A stretch of DNA of 64,000 nt from Bacillus sp. M6-12. GTDB taxonomy: Bacteria > Bacillota > Bacilli > Bacillales > DSM-1321. Positions 53,527 to 62,398 of the stretch are shown here, piece by piece (within the stretch, counting starts at the first letter, position 1; each line of letters begins with the position of its first letter). The position numbers and the translations under genes were made by a program. The stretch is from the NCBI RefSeq assembly GCF_002860285.1, contig NZ_PGVF01000016.1:62001-126000 (forward strand). The letters are read 5' to 3'. A model generated the notes under the pieces. That model did not search any database, was not told where the DNA came from, and saw only the letters and a program-made list of their open reading frames with translations.

Positions 53527-54212
53527 ATGATTTCCTCGAACTTATAGCCCACTCCATACACGGACTTTATTAAAAAATGTGGAGATGCCTTTGCAACTTT
53601 TTGCCGTATACGTTTAATTAAGGTGTCTACTGCACGTGTATCGCCGGCATAATCATATCCCCATATTTTGTACAGCATCTCCTCACGATTTATCACTTTG
53701 CCTATGTTTTTAACTAGGTATGCTAATAACTTAACCTCTTTGGCCGTAAGTTCAATCTCCTGATCATTAATGATAACACCGTATCCGTCTATATCAATTG
53801 AGAGATTGGCTGCTTTCAAGTAAGTGGGGGCTTCTTGTTTGGGTTGTACCCGTTTAAGAATTGTTTTGATTCTAATCACTACTTCACGTGGAGAAAAAGG
53901 TTTTGTCAAATAATCATCTGCACCGATTTCCAAGCCAATGATTCGATCCATTTCTTCCCCTCTTGCACTAAGCATTATGATTGGAATATCACTCGTTTTG
54001 CGTATTTCTTTACAAACCTCAGTCCCAAAACGTCCTGGCAGCATTATGTCAAGCACTACTAAATCGAATTTGTTTTCTTTTAGAAGCTCAAGTGCCTGCT
54101 CTCCGTCAAAAGCTGAAACGCTACTCATGTTTTCAGCTTGCAGGTATGCATTGATACTTTCGTGAACAGCAAGATTGTCATCGCAGATTAAAACCGTCAC
54201 TTTATAGTCCAT
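53523..54212 (-). CDS. OmpR/PhoB-family response regulator
   Basis: A 229-residue regulator: receiver domain with acidic pair Asp11/Asp12, phosphorylation site Asp55 in VVLDIMLPG, switch Ser in MLSARGEE and Lys in YLTKPFS, then the C-terminal winged helix (ELTAKEVKLLAYLVKN, DTLIKRIRQKV). The ATG at 54212 follows GAAAGGAA; a TTG six codons upstream is part of that site. Partner of the kinase encoded next; likely targets include the downstream esterase or their own operon. Confidence 0.95.
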   Translation of the reverse strand: MDYKVTVLICDDNLAVHESINAYLQAENMSSVSAFDGEQALELLKENKFDLVVLDIMLPGRFGTEVCKEIRKTSDIPIIMLSARGEEMDRIIGLEIGADDYLTKPFSPREVVIRIKTILKRVQPKQEAPTYLKAANLSIDIDGYGVIINDQEIELTAKEVKLLAYLVKNIGKVINREEMLYKIWGYDYAGDTRAVDTLIKRIRQKVAKASPHFLIKSVYGVGYKFEEII

Positions 54213-54465
54213 AAGCCGATTTCCTTTCAATATCTAAAGTTCATTTGTCAGTTCAATGAATTGAAATTCATTCGAAATCTATACTTCCATACATTTAGAA
54301 AGAATGCAATTCAAAACATGATAGATAAACCGTTTATGAATAATCTGAAATAAACTAGCAAATTCGTGAATCTGTAAAAGGATTTACATTCTTTTTGCTG
54401 AACTTAGTCTAACGGGCAGTTTATCCGAATAAGGAATTCAGTCTATTAGATTGAGGTGATAATAA

Positions 54466-54997
54466 ATGATATTAGTTAGCTCTTGTTTTGCAGGGTTAGA
54501 GGTAAAAGATTATGGTACGCATTGTTTAGATAAAAAAGATACTCCAACTTTTGGACGAAAACCAGGCAATAACCGTATGCGGAATTACTTGGTGGCTTTT
54601 TAATCCCAAGAGAACCAGCTGAGATAGATAGTGGGGGTACAGGGGAAGATGTCTTTGATGGTAAGCCTAAAGTGGTCGAGAAATCCGGAAGAGATGTTAC
54701 AGCACTGTATTTAAAAGGAGCTTACGCTTTTCTAAAAAAGCTCAAGAGGTTGAAGCAACAGTTATTATTCTTAAAGAATTTAGCCTTCCTGTGGAAGCTC
54801 CATGATCTATAATGGTGAATTTATTGGTAAGAAGATTGGGAAATGGAGTGACAACTGCTTTGCATAAAAGAAATGGAATTCAAGTAGTCTCAGAAACAGG
54901 ATTACTTTTTCATCAGGAGAACTTAAATCTTATCAACGAACGGGTGGCAGGGTTAAAAAAGAGAAGCGGATATTTTGAAAAATCTGCTTCGATTTAA
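54466..54997 (+). pseudogene. DUF523 (YbbK-like) gene remnant
   Basis: The frame starts MILVSSCFAGLEVKDYGTHC with TTGAGGTGA upstream, then continues in other frames as IPREPAEIDSGGTGEDVFDG, KVVEKSGRDVTALYLKGAY, SMIYNGEFIGKKIGNGVTTAL and KRNGIQVVSETG, the ordered blocks of DUF523 proteins. Several indels, internal stops and loss of the Cys-rich SPSCG segment (now SLPVEAP) make it inactive. It is divergent from the two-component genes. Confidence 0.85.
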
Positions 54998-55025
54998 CAA
55001 TCTTCATGATTTAATTTTATAACCG

Positions 55026-55058
55026 AAAAACTGGCAGATGGCTCTGCCAGTTTTGTTT
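55026..55058. terminator. Bidirectional terminator
   Basis: Perfect 12-bp arms AAAACTGGCAGA and TCTGCCAGTTTT with a four-base loop, between the DUF523 relic and the minus-strand SDR gene; it can serve both. Confidence 0.85.
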
Positions 55059-55071
55059 TACTGAAGCAATA

Positions 55072-55854
55072 TTATAAGAGCGATTCCGCCCCATCGATAT
55101 AAACTTTTGATCCAGTTATATGGGATGACTGGTCTGAAGCGAAAAACAGGACCAAATCTGCCACTTGATCAGCTGATCCGGACTTGTTCTTCAATGGCTG
55201 GCTGCCTTCAGGATATTCAATCGGAATTTTGATTTTTTCCAGATTCTCTTCCTCGGGGAAGGTGTTGTTGTCTATATTCGTTTCAATGGCGCCAGGGCAA
55301 ATCGTATTAACGCGGATTTTGTATCTTGCAAGCTCTAGGGCAGCCATTTTTCCAAAGGCTACCTGCCCCGCTTTTGAGGTGCTGTAGGCAGTAAAACCAA
55401 AATTGCGGAAAATGCGGTTTCCATTGATGGAGCTGGTAATGATGATACTGCCGCCATTTTGCTTCATATGAGGGATGGCGTACTTTACGGTTAAAAAGGT
55501 TCCCTTTAAATTGATGCTCAAGGTTTTATCCCAGTCATCCGGATCTAAATCTTCAATCGGTGAGAGAACCCCATTAATGCCGGCGTTTGCAAAGACTATA
55601 TCAAGCTGCCCCCATGTATCAACTATCTTTTTTATGCAAGATTCCATCTGGGCGGGATCGGAAACGTCCGTTTCAATGATTATTGCTTCACTGCCGAGTT
55701 CCTCGATTTGCGTTTTTACTTCGGCTGCGTTTTCTGCCTTTACATCGGCCAGAGCTACCTTTGCTCCGTTTTTGGCCAGTTTAACAGCGGAGGCTAGGCC
55801 GATTCCGGAGCCTGCCCCTGTTACGAGTGCTACCTTATCCTTCACAGACGTCAC
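55072..55854 (-). CDS. Short-chain dehydrogenase/reductase (SDR)
   Basis: A 260-residue classical SDR: TGAGSGIG (residues 12-19), FANAGIN in place of the usual NNAG, catalytic Ser in IITSSING, and YSTSK. ASDQSSHITGSKVYIDGAESL closes the chain. The N-terminal Asp after the second strand (LADVKAEN) suggests NAD preference. GGAGTGAA lies before the ATG. It is divergent from a Gfo/Idh gene 155 bp away; a shared sugar or polyol role is possible but unproven. Confidence 0.92.
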   Translation of the reverse strand: MTSVKDKVALVTGAGSGIGLASAVKLAKNGAKVALADVKAENAAEVKTQIEELGSEAIIIETDVSDPAQMESCIKKIVDTWGQLDIVFANAGINGVLSPIEDLDPDDWDKTLSINLKGTFLTVKYAIPHMKQNGGSIIITSSINGNRIFRNFGFTAYSTSKAGQVAFGKMAALELARYKIRVNTICPGAIETNIDNNTFPEEENLEKIKIPIEYPEGSQPLKNKSGSADQVADLVLFFASDQSSHITGSKVYIDGAESLL

Positions 55855-56009
55855 TTAACTTCACTCCTCATTTATTAATACCTTACTATCCCCTTTTCAG
55901 CGGAGCTAAAAACCTCCAATCTCAACCGGCTATTCGGTTTCTGGAAAAAGGTGATGATATTTGGTACTCTATAGAGAAATCAGAATGTAACAGCATGGAG
56001 GAATAGACT

Positions 56010-56993
56010 ATGATTCGTTTTGGTATTGTAGGAACCAATTGGATAACAGAGGCATTTATTAAAGCCGCCAGCAATATTGAAGATTTCGAATTAGCGGCGG
56101 TATATTCACGAACTTTGGAACGAGCAAAGGAATTTTCCGAGAAATATGGAGTGGAAGCAGCATTCACGAATCTGGAAGAAATGGCTGCCAGCGAAGCAAT
56201 TGATGCAGTGTATATTGCTACTCCCAATTCACTGCACGCGGAACAGGCGCTAATTTTTCTTAAAAATAAGAAGCACGTAATTTGTGAAAAACCAATTGCG
56301 GCCAATAGGGTTGAATTAGCAGAAATGATTCAAGCGGCTAAGGAAAATGACGTGCTGCTTATGGAGGCCATGAAAACCCCTTTTCTTCCTAGCTTTAAAA
56401 GCGTTCAGAAAAACCTTCATAAAATAGGGAAAATACGACGTTTTACAGCAACCCAGAGCCAGTACTCGTCCAGATATGATGCCTATAAAGCAGGTACTGT
56501 GCTGAATGCTTTCAATCCTGACTTTGCAAGCGGCTCGCTGATGGATATCGGCATCTACTGCATTTATCCAGCTGTGATGCTTATGGGCCGGCCAGTTAAA
56601 ATTCAGGCGAATGGCTATCTGCTTGAATCGGGAGCTGATGGACAAGGGAGCATTATTCTTTCTTACAATGACAGCGAAGCCATCATTTCTCATTCAAAAA
56701 TAACGAATTCACCTGTTCCTTCTGAGATTCAAGGGGAGAACGGAAGTATCCTTATTGATAAAATCTCAAACCCTAAAAACGTAAAGATCGTATACCGCGA
56801 CGGCACAGAAGAAGATATTACACCAGCGCAGGCTGAAGATACTATGATGTATGAAGCGATGGAATTTATCGAACTAATCAAGTCAGGGAAGCGCGAGTCA
56901 GACGTAAACTCCTATGAAATGTCGATGGCGGTAATGGAGATTATGGATGAGGCTAGAGCACAGATTGGGCTTAAATTTCCCGGTGATAAGTAA
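56010..56993 (+). CDS. Gfo/Idh/MocA family oxidoreductase
   Basis: A 327-residue NAD(P)-dependent oxidoreductase: GIVGTNWITEAF at the N-terminus (the usual GxGxxG is GTNWI), ATPNSLHAEQAL, VICEKPIA with the catalytic Lys, and DIGIYCIYP in place of DxGxH, where Tyr stands at the His position as in several family members of the dihydrodiol dehydrogenase/YdgJ-like branch. GGAGGAA precedes the ATG. Not closely related to the two levoglucosan-type enzymes at 3474 and 6939. Substrate unknown. Confidence 0.9.
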   Translation: MIRFGIVGTNWITEAFIKAASNIEDFELAAVYSRTLERAKEFSEKYGVEAAFTNLEEMAASEAIDAVYIATPNSLHAEQALIFLKNKKHVICEKPIAANRVELAEMIQAAKENDVLLMEAMKTPFLPSFKSVQKNLHKIGKIRRFTATQSQYSSRYDAYKAGTVLNAFNPDFASGSLMDIGIYCIYPAVMLMGRPVKIQANGYLLESGADGQGSIILSYNDSEAIISHSKITNSPVPSEIQGENGSILIDKISNPKNVKIVYRDGTEEDITPAQAEDTMMYEAMEFIELIKSGKRESDVNSYEMSMAVMEIMDEARAQIGLKFPGDK

Positions 56994-57049
56994 ACCTTGT
57001 ATCAATTTTAAAATAGATTTTAGGAACGTTCCATAGTAAACGTGTAAAA

Positions 57050-57243
57050 GCCTGTTGATTGGAGTGGAAGGCGCGAGATCCTCGAAAATGCATCCGCATT
57101 TCCTTCGTGCGGTGTTTATTCGAGGATGCTTATTCAACGTCCTGCGGGAGCAGCGGGACAGGTGAGACCCCGCAGGAGTATGCGACGAGGAGGTCGCCGG
57201 CCGCCCCGCGGAAAGCGAAGCGCCTGGAACGGAAATCAGCAGA
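57050..57243. repeat. Bacillaceae interspersed repeat (CCTGTTGATTGGAG...GGAAATCAGCAG type) with insertion
   Basis: The outer parts match a widespread repeat: CCTGTTGATTGGAGTGGAAG at the left, then CCTGCGGGAGCAGCGGGACA, GTGAGACCCCGCAGGAG and GCGAAGCGCCTGGAACGGAA to the right; the ends are inverted copies of each other. A block of about 60 bases (57079-57139) interrupts it, with its own arms ATCCTCGA/TCGAGGAT at 57078-57085 and 57120-57127. No gene. Confidence 0.8.
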
Positions 57244-57313
57244 CCCCATTAATAGGCTAAATAAAATAATAACTGCAGGCAAACTTGATTTCATCGAGTT
57301 TGTCTATAGTCTG

Positions 57314-57341
57314 AGGCTGCAAAAGATTGCAGCCTTTTTTA
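57314..57341 (+). terminator. Terminator downstream of the repeat
   Basis: Perfect 9-bp arms AGGCTGCAA and TTGCAGCCT with a four-base loop and TTTTTT; probably ends the Gfo/Idh transcript that reads through the repeat. Confidence 0.8.
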
Positions 57342-57468
57342 TCGTTAACGAATCATAATGTTTACCGTCATTTGTTTATTCCTAATAAACAAGCTATGCT
57401 GCTCACCTTTAGCAGGACATTAATAGATTGATAATTAATCAGTTTTCACAACATTGTAATAAAATACA

Positions 57469-57499
57469 ATTGAAAATGATTATCAATGTCTGTTAGAAT
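57469..57499 (+). promoter_or_regulatory. Promoter of the efe operon with Fur box
   Basis: TTGAAA (57470-57475) and TAGAAT (57494-57499) with 18-bp spacing form a sigma-A promoter. ATTGAAAATGATTATCAAT (57469-57487) overlaps it; its core TGAAAATGATTATCA matches the 7-1-7 Bacillus Fur box with one mismatch. Iron-replete Fur would block the -35, so the operon is expected to be induced by iron limitation. Confidence 0.88.
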
Positions 57500-57539
57500 A
57501 GTTATGAAATTATACATAGTTATAAGGGAGATTTTTATT

Positions 57540-58394
57540 ATGAATACAATGAAGGCATCTATAGCAATCTTATTATCTGCAAGTTTATTGGTTGGCTGCA
57601 CTCAGTCAAAGGAAGAAACAGCTGCCACACCAAAAGAAAAAAAGGAGGCAGCTGCTGAGCCTGCTTCCAGTAACCTGGAGGGGGTTTCTGCAGAATATCG
57701 GGCCTATGCATTAGGTGAAATTGAAGAATTTGTAGTATCTACACAAAGCTTCACGGATGCAGTAATTGCAGGTGATGTTAACAAAGCAAAAGCAGCGTAT
57801 GCTCCAGCAAGAATGCATTACGAACGTGCTGAACCAATAGCCGAGGTGTTTGGAGATTTGGATCCAAAAATTGATGCTCGTGAAGGCGATGTTCCGGAAG
57901 CCGAGTGGGGCGGCTATCACCGCATTGAAAAAGGATTATGGGTTGAAAACACAACAAAGGGCTATGAACAATATGCAGAACAGCTAATGAAGGACGTTAA
58001 CCTCCTTCGAGCCAAAGTAGAGACAGTTGAGGTTACTCCGCAATTGTTGGTAACTGGAGCAGTTGACTTATTAAATGAAGTATCTACTTCAAAAGTAACT
58101 GGTGAAGAAGACCGCTATTCACATACAGACTTATACGACTTTGCTGCAAATGTAGAGGGAGCAGAGAAAATCTACCAGCTGTTAAATCCAGCTTTAAAGG
58201 AAAAGGATGAAGCAGTTTCTGCTGATATAGAAAAACAATTCGGCCAAGTATACACACTTTTGGAAAAACACAAGAAAGGCAATGGCTACAAGGCTTATAC
58301 TGAGCTGAAGGAAGAAGAAGTTAAGGAGTTAAGCCAGGCAATTGATGCCCTTGCTGAACCGCTTTCTCAGCTGGGCATTGTAATGGAGGGATAA
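57540..58394 (+). CDS. efeO: Iron uptake lipoprotein EfeO (YwbM)
   Basis: A 284-residue lipoprotein: signal with lipobox LLVGC (lipidated Cys20), a Lys/Glu/Ala linker, and the M75 (imelysin-like) EfeO domain with FTDAVIAGDVNKAKAAYAPAR, HYERAEPIAEVFGDLDPKIDAR and GGYHRIEKGLW. It lacks the cupredoxin domain of E. coli EfeO, as B. subtilis YwbM does. ATG 57540 is chosen over an earlier in-frame ATG because AAGGGAGA lies before it and the lipobox distance is right. It binds iron outside the membrane and feeds EfeU. First gene of the Fur-regulated operon. Confidence 0.93.
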   Translation: MNTMKASIAILLSASLLVGCTQSKEETAATPKEKKEAAAEPASSNLEGVSAEYRAYALGEIEEFVVSTQSFTDAVIAGDVNKAKAAYAPARMHYERAEPIAEVFGDLDPKIDAREGDVPEAEWGGYHRIEKGLWVENTTKGYEQYAEQLMKDVNLLRAKVETVEVTPQLLVTGAVDLLNEVSTSKVTGEEDRYSHTDLYDFAANVEGAEKIYQLLNPALKEKDEAVSADIEKQFGQVYTLLEKHKKGNGYKAYTELKEEEVKELSQAIDALAEPLSQLGIVMEG

Positions 58395-58397
58395 TCA

Positions 58398-59696
58398 TTG
58401 AACAGCAAAAATGAAAAGAGCGGAGAAGTGCCTCCGTTTTTATCTGCTAAGATGTCAAGAAGATCGATGTTAAAGTCAGCAGGAGTAGGTGGAGTAGGCC
58501 TGCTCCTTGGTGCAAGCGGCATCGGCGGGGTGCTGGCGGCAACTAATTCCAAAACGACTAAGGGTAAAAGCATTAATGATGTAGTTCCTTTTTATGGGGA
58601 AAAACAAGCGGGTATTACTACCCCAGCACAAAATCACGTGTATTTTGCAGCTTTAGAAGTCACAGCTTCTACCCGTGAAGAGCTCGTAAAGCTCTTTAAG
58701 GATTGGACGAAAGCTTCAGCAGCGATGACAGAAGGAAAAGCTGTCGGTGAACACTCTGAGAACCAATATCTTCCTCCTAAAGATACGGGGGAAGCAGCTG
58801 GCCTTGCGCCCTCTAACCTTACTATCACATTTGGGGTCGGGCCAGGTTTATTTGAGAAAAATGGCGTTGACCGTTTTGGTTTAAAAAATAAAAGACCAGA
58901 TGAGCTTTCTGATTTGCCTTCATTTCCGCTGGATTCTTTAGAAGCAAAATGGTCAGGCGGAGACATTTGTATACAGGCTTGTGCCGACGATCAGCAAGTC
59001 GCTTTTCATGCTGTCCGAAACCTTGTTAGAATTGCCAGAGGCAAGGCTGTAATCCATTGGGTACAGGAAGGATTTCAGCGCACTAAGCAGGCAAATACCA
59101 AGCAGGAAACACCGCGAAATCTGTTTGGATTTAAGGATGGCACAGTAAATCCTGATGTAAATAAGAACGCGGACATGGAAAAACATGTATGGGTACAGGC
59201 GGGGGACGGCCCTGATTGGCTAACTGGAGGCAGCTATATGGTTGTTCGCCGGATACAAATGTACATTGAGGTTTGGGATCGTTCCAGCCTGATGGACCAG
59301 GAGCAAACATTCGGACGACATCGTGACAGCGGAGCTCCACTCGGCCATAAGGAAGAATTTGAAAAAGCGGATTACAGCAAAAAGGATGCAAATGGGGAAC
59401 TGATGATTCCTTCCTTTTCGCATATGAGGGTTGCCCATGGTGATGGAAACCAGCAGATCTTGCGGCGGGCATATTCATATACGGGTGGAATGGATCCGCA
59501 AACCGGGAGTTTTGACGCTGGATTGTTATTCATTTGCTTTCAGAGAAGCCCAAGGAAACAATTTATCCCGATGCAGGAGCGACTGGCAAAAAATGACAAG
59601 TTAAATGAATATACTGTCCATAAAGGCAGTGCAATTTTTGCATGCCTCCCAGGAATTAAAGAGAACGGCTACATTGGTGAGGGATTGCTGTCCTGA
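58398..59696 (+). CDS. efeB: Dye-decolorizing heme peroxidase EfeB (YwbN), Tat-exported
   Basis: A 432-residue DyP-type peroxidase with a twin-arginine signal (SRRSMLKSAG, Arg21/Arg22, then a Gly/Leu core ending near AAT). The DyP motif FGFKDGT (distal Asp), the heme-ligand region HMRVAHGDG and the LRRAYSYTGG segment are present. The TTG start three bases after efeO follows GGAGGG. In B. subtilis this protein is exported by TatAy-TatCy and oxidises ferrous iron for uptake by EfeU; no tat genes are adjacent here. Confidence 0.94.
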   Translation: MNSKNEKSGEVPPFLSAKMSRRSMLKSAGVGGVGLLLGASGIGGVLAATNSKTTKGKSINDVVPFYGEKQAGITTPAQNHVYFAALEVTASTREELVKLFKDWTKASAAMTEGKAVGEHSENQYLPPKDTGEAAGLAPSNLTITFGVGPGLFEKNGVDRFGLKNKRPDELSDLPSFPLDSLEAKWSGGDICIQACADDQQVAFHAVRNLVRIARGKAVIHWVQEGFQRTKQANTKQETPRNLFGFKDGTVNPDVNKNADMEKHVWVQAGDGPDWLTGGSYMVVRRIQMYIEVWDRSSLMDQEQTFGRHRDSGAPLGHKEEFEKADYSKKDANGELMIPSFSHMRVAHGDGNQQILRRAYSYTGGMDPQTGSFDAGLLFICFQRSPRKQFIPMQERLAKNDKLNEYTVHKGSAIFACLPGIKENGYIGEGLLS

Positions 59697-59726
59697 TGGT
59701 TTGTATTCTCAGGATAGGAAGGAGTT

Positions 59727-61493
59727 ATGATTGCATTGAAAAAGGCAAAAGTGCTGTTATGTTTATTACTGGCCATACTGTTTTTAACATTAAACATTTC
59801 TTCTGCTAATGCAGCAGCAGATCAAGATGAACTTTTCGTTTTGATTGGCGATAGTCTTATGAAGGCAAAATCGGGAGATATTAACTCAGTTTCCGCCAAC
59901 TTAGACGAATTTGAAACAGTATGGACCACCATTAAGAAACCAAATAGTAAACAGGCAATTAATGTTGATAAAAATCTTGCTCAGCTAAAGACTGAACTGA
60001 AGAAGGGAAAAGGTGACCAGGAACAAATAAAGACGCTGTTGTCACAGCTTTCCAGTTCTGTAGTAGCTTATGATGAGGAACAAAATCCTGTTGATAAAGA
60101 GCAGGAAAAAACCAAAATTAAAGGATTGCTTCCTTATGTAGACCAAATGAAAGAAGCCATACTTGCTGAGGATGCAAAAAAGGCGATGCAGCAGTATCCT
60201 GTATTACTAAATAAATGGACTGCGGTTGAGAAAATTGTTCGAAATCAAAGCGTCGTTTCTTATGGCGAAATCGAAAAAAATATGGCATTCATCAGGATTG
60301 CACTCACACAGGAACCGGCTGACCTGCAAAAAGCGAAAGAGGGCATAGTAGCACTCCAAACATCTATTAATAACCTTTTAGCAGGAAAAGTAAAAGCGTC
60401 TGCTGTCACGGATGTTTCGTTAAAAGACGTTACCGCTCTTTTATCAAAAAGTGAAAAGCATATTGCTTCAGGCCAAAATGAGGAAGCTTCCAAGAAATTA
60501 AATGAAATCTTAACCATATGGCCAATGGTGGAAGGTGAAGTACAGACAAGGGATAGCAAACTATATAGTGATGTAGAAACACAGGTCCCTGCAGCTATTT
60601 CACTGCTGGAGTCAAAGAAGGTCAAAACTAGTGAAGCAAATAAGATAATTCAGGATTTAAAGAATCGGTTAAGCCAGGTATTGGAGGATACCAGTTACTC
60701 TATCTGGGACGCAGCGTTAATATTGCTGCGCGAAGGTCTGGAAGGGTTACTTATCGTCGCTACTTTAGTTTCCTTTTTGAAAAAGGTAAATCAGGCAGAT
60801 AAGCAAAGATGGATTTGGATTGGGGTTGGTGCAGGAGTAATTGCCAGTGCAATTCTGGCACTAGTTATTAACCTGGTATTCTCCCAATTGACCGCCTCTT
60901 CCAGCCGTGAGTATATTGAAGGGTATACGGGGATTGTAGCTGTCATTATGATGCTGACTGTGGGTGCATGGCTCCACAGTAAAGCGAATATCGGGAGCTG
61001 GAACCGCTATATTAACCAGCAGATGGGCCAAGCACTTGCCAAGGGAAGTCTTTACTCATTTGCATTCATTGCTTTTCTCTCTATTTTTAGAGAAGGGGCA
61101 GAAACGATTATTTTTTATACAGGCATGGCACCATATATGAGCCTGAATCGCCTTGCAATTGGAATTGCCGTAGCAGTAGCTATCCTGGTTGCCGCAGGAT
61201 ATATCTTGATTCGTTACAGCCCAAAAATTCCAATTCACCTGTTCTTTACAACTGCAACAATCTTAATATATTTTTTATCCTTTAAGATTCTTGGAATAAG
61301 CATCCACTCACTGCAAGTTTCTCAGATTCTTGCGACACATACAATTCACCCTTTCCCATTCATTGAATGGATAGGGTTATATCCAACTTGGGAAACGCTC
61401 ATAGCTCAAGTGCTGCTGCTGGCTATTGTTTTCATTCTTTCAGCTTGGATAAAGCTTAGAAATAGTAAGTTTACAAAAGAAGTACCTGTTTAA
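59727..61493 (+). CDS. efeU: Ferric iron permease EfeU (YwbL, FTR1 family)
   Basis: A 588-residue protein: signal peptide (1-30, SSANAA-A), a helical extracytoplasmic domain of about 290 residues, then the FTR1-type membrane domain with seven helices. Both iron-relay motifs are visible, REGLEG (335-340) and REGAET (455-460). The long N-terminal domain is a known variant in Firmicutes and makes it larger than E. coli EfeU. AGGAAGGAG precedes the ATG. Last gene of the operon; a perfect terminator follows. Confidence 0.93.
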   Translation: MIALKKAKVLLCLLLAILFLTLNISSANAAADQDELFVLIGDSLMKAKSGDINSVSANLDEFETVWTTIKKPNSKQAINVDKNLAQLKTELKKGKGDQEQIKTLLSQLSSSVVAYDEEQNPVDKEQEKTKIKGLLPYVDQMKEAILAEDAKKAMQQYPVLLNKWTAVEKIVRNQSVVSYGEIEKNMAFIRIALTQEPADLQKAKEGIVALQTSINNLLAGKVKASAVTDVSLKDVTALLSKSEKHIASGQNEEASKKLNEILTIWPMVEGEVQTRDSKLYSDVETQVPAAISLLESKKVKTSEANKIIQDLKNRLSQVLEDTSYSIWDAALILLREGLEGLLIVATLVSFLKKVNQADKQRWIWIGVGAGVIASAILALVINLVFSQLTASSSREYIEGYTGIVAVIMMLTVGAWLHSKANIGSWNRYINQQMGQALAKGSLYSFAFIAFLSIFREGAETIIFYTGMAPYMSLNRLAIGIAVAVAILVAAGYILIRYSPKIPIHLFFTTATILIYFLSFKILGISIHSLQVSQILATHTIHPFPFIEWIGLYPTWETLIAQVLLLAIVFILSAWIKLRNSKFTKEVPV

Positions 61494-61505
61494 CAGACGG
61501 TTTAG

Positions 61506-61545
61506 AGATTGCAGAGAAAACGTATTTTCTCTGCAATCTTTTTTA
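61506..61545 (+). terminator. Terminator of the efe operon
   Basis: Perfect 15-bp arms AGATTGCAGAGAAAA and TTTTCTCTGCAATCT with a four-base loop and TTTTTAATG tail. Confidence 0.9.
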
Positions 61546-61687
61546 ATGATCATTAACTTTGAGAATCTAAAATAATAACTAGCCAAATTATTAAAAGGGG
61601 AAAGAAAATAAAGTTCTTTTCCCTTTTTTTCATGCCTTTCCATAAGAGATAATAAAACTATCAAATGCGGACTTGGAGGAGACTAAT

Positions 61688-62323
61688 ATGAATGATGAAA
61701 TGCTGAAAATTTTTGATGAGAATCATATCCAGGCGGGGACAGCCTCCCGGAAGGAAGTTCATAATCTCGGATATTGGCATGAGACCTTCCACTGTTGGTT
61801 TATTAGCAGGGAGGAAAATAAAGATTATGTGTATTTCCAGCTTAGAAGTAAAGAGAAAAAGGATTTTCCAGGCCTTTTTGATATTACGGCAGCAGGTCAT
61901 ATCCTTTCTCATGAATCAGTTGCGGATGGAATAAGGGAAGTTCATGAAGAGCTGGGAATTGATGTTTCCATGGATGAACTGGAGTATTTGGGGGTTATTA
62001 AAGACGCTAACACTACAGAACATTTTATAGATAATGAATTAGCTCATGTGTTTTTGTATAGGACAGAAGGATTAAATAGTCAGTTTAGTTTTCAAAAGGA
62101 AGAAGTTTCGGGAATTGCTAGAGCTGAGTTAAATAGTTTTTTTGCTCTATGCAAAGGAAAGGCGGATGAAATCCGCATGGATGGCTTTGAAATTGACCAA
62201 AATTCAAATAAAATCCCATTTAGCAAAATGGTAAGCAAGAGCGGAATTGTGCCCCATGAAGAATCGTACCTTTTAAAAGTGGCAACAGCGATACAAACTG
62301 CGTTAAACAAGTCAAAAGGCTGA
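61688..62323 (+). CDS. Nudix hydrolase, isopentenyl-diphosphate isomerase-like subgroup
   Basis: A 211-residue Nudix protein. The box is read as GHILSHESVADGIREVHEEL followed by GI; it carries the conserved REVxEELG core but is one residue shorter between the first Glu and REV than the textbook consensus, as is usual in this subgroup. An N-terminal WHETFHCWFIS strand and YVYFQLRS precede it. ATG 61688 follows TTGGAGGAG; an ATG five codons earlier overlaps that site. Substrate unknown; such proteins hydrolyse nucleotide or isoprenoid diphosphates. Confidence 0.92.
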   Translation: MNDEMLKIFDENHIQAGTASRKEVHNLGYWHETFHCWFISREENKDYVYFQLRSKEKKDFPGLFDITAAGHILSHESVADGIREVHEELGIDVSMDELEYLGVIKDANTTEHFIDNELAHVFLYRTEGLNSQFSFQKEEVSGIARAELNSFFALCKGKADEIRMDGFEIDQNSNKIPFSKMVSKSGIVPHEESYLLKVATAIQTALNKSKG

Positions 62324-62336
62324 AGGTAAAGCCAAC

Positions 62337-62370
62337 CCATCCATTATAAGATTTTTAATATGGATGGATT
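62337..62370. repeat. Hairpin between convergent Nudix and MFS genes
   Basis: Arms CCATCCAT (62337-62344) and ATGGATGG (62360-62367) with a T-rich loop in the 75-bp convergent gap; probably a shared terminator without a clear U-tract. Confidence 0.5.
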
Positions 62371-62398
62371 AATGGAAAAACTATAAGAGTGCTGCCAG

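Noticed and set aside
57059-57358. 99-codon plus-strand frame
   Set aside because: It spans the interspersed repeat and a terminator and has no start signals.
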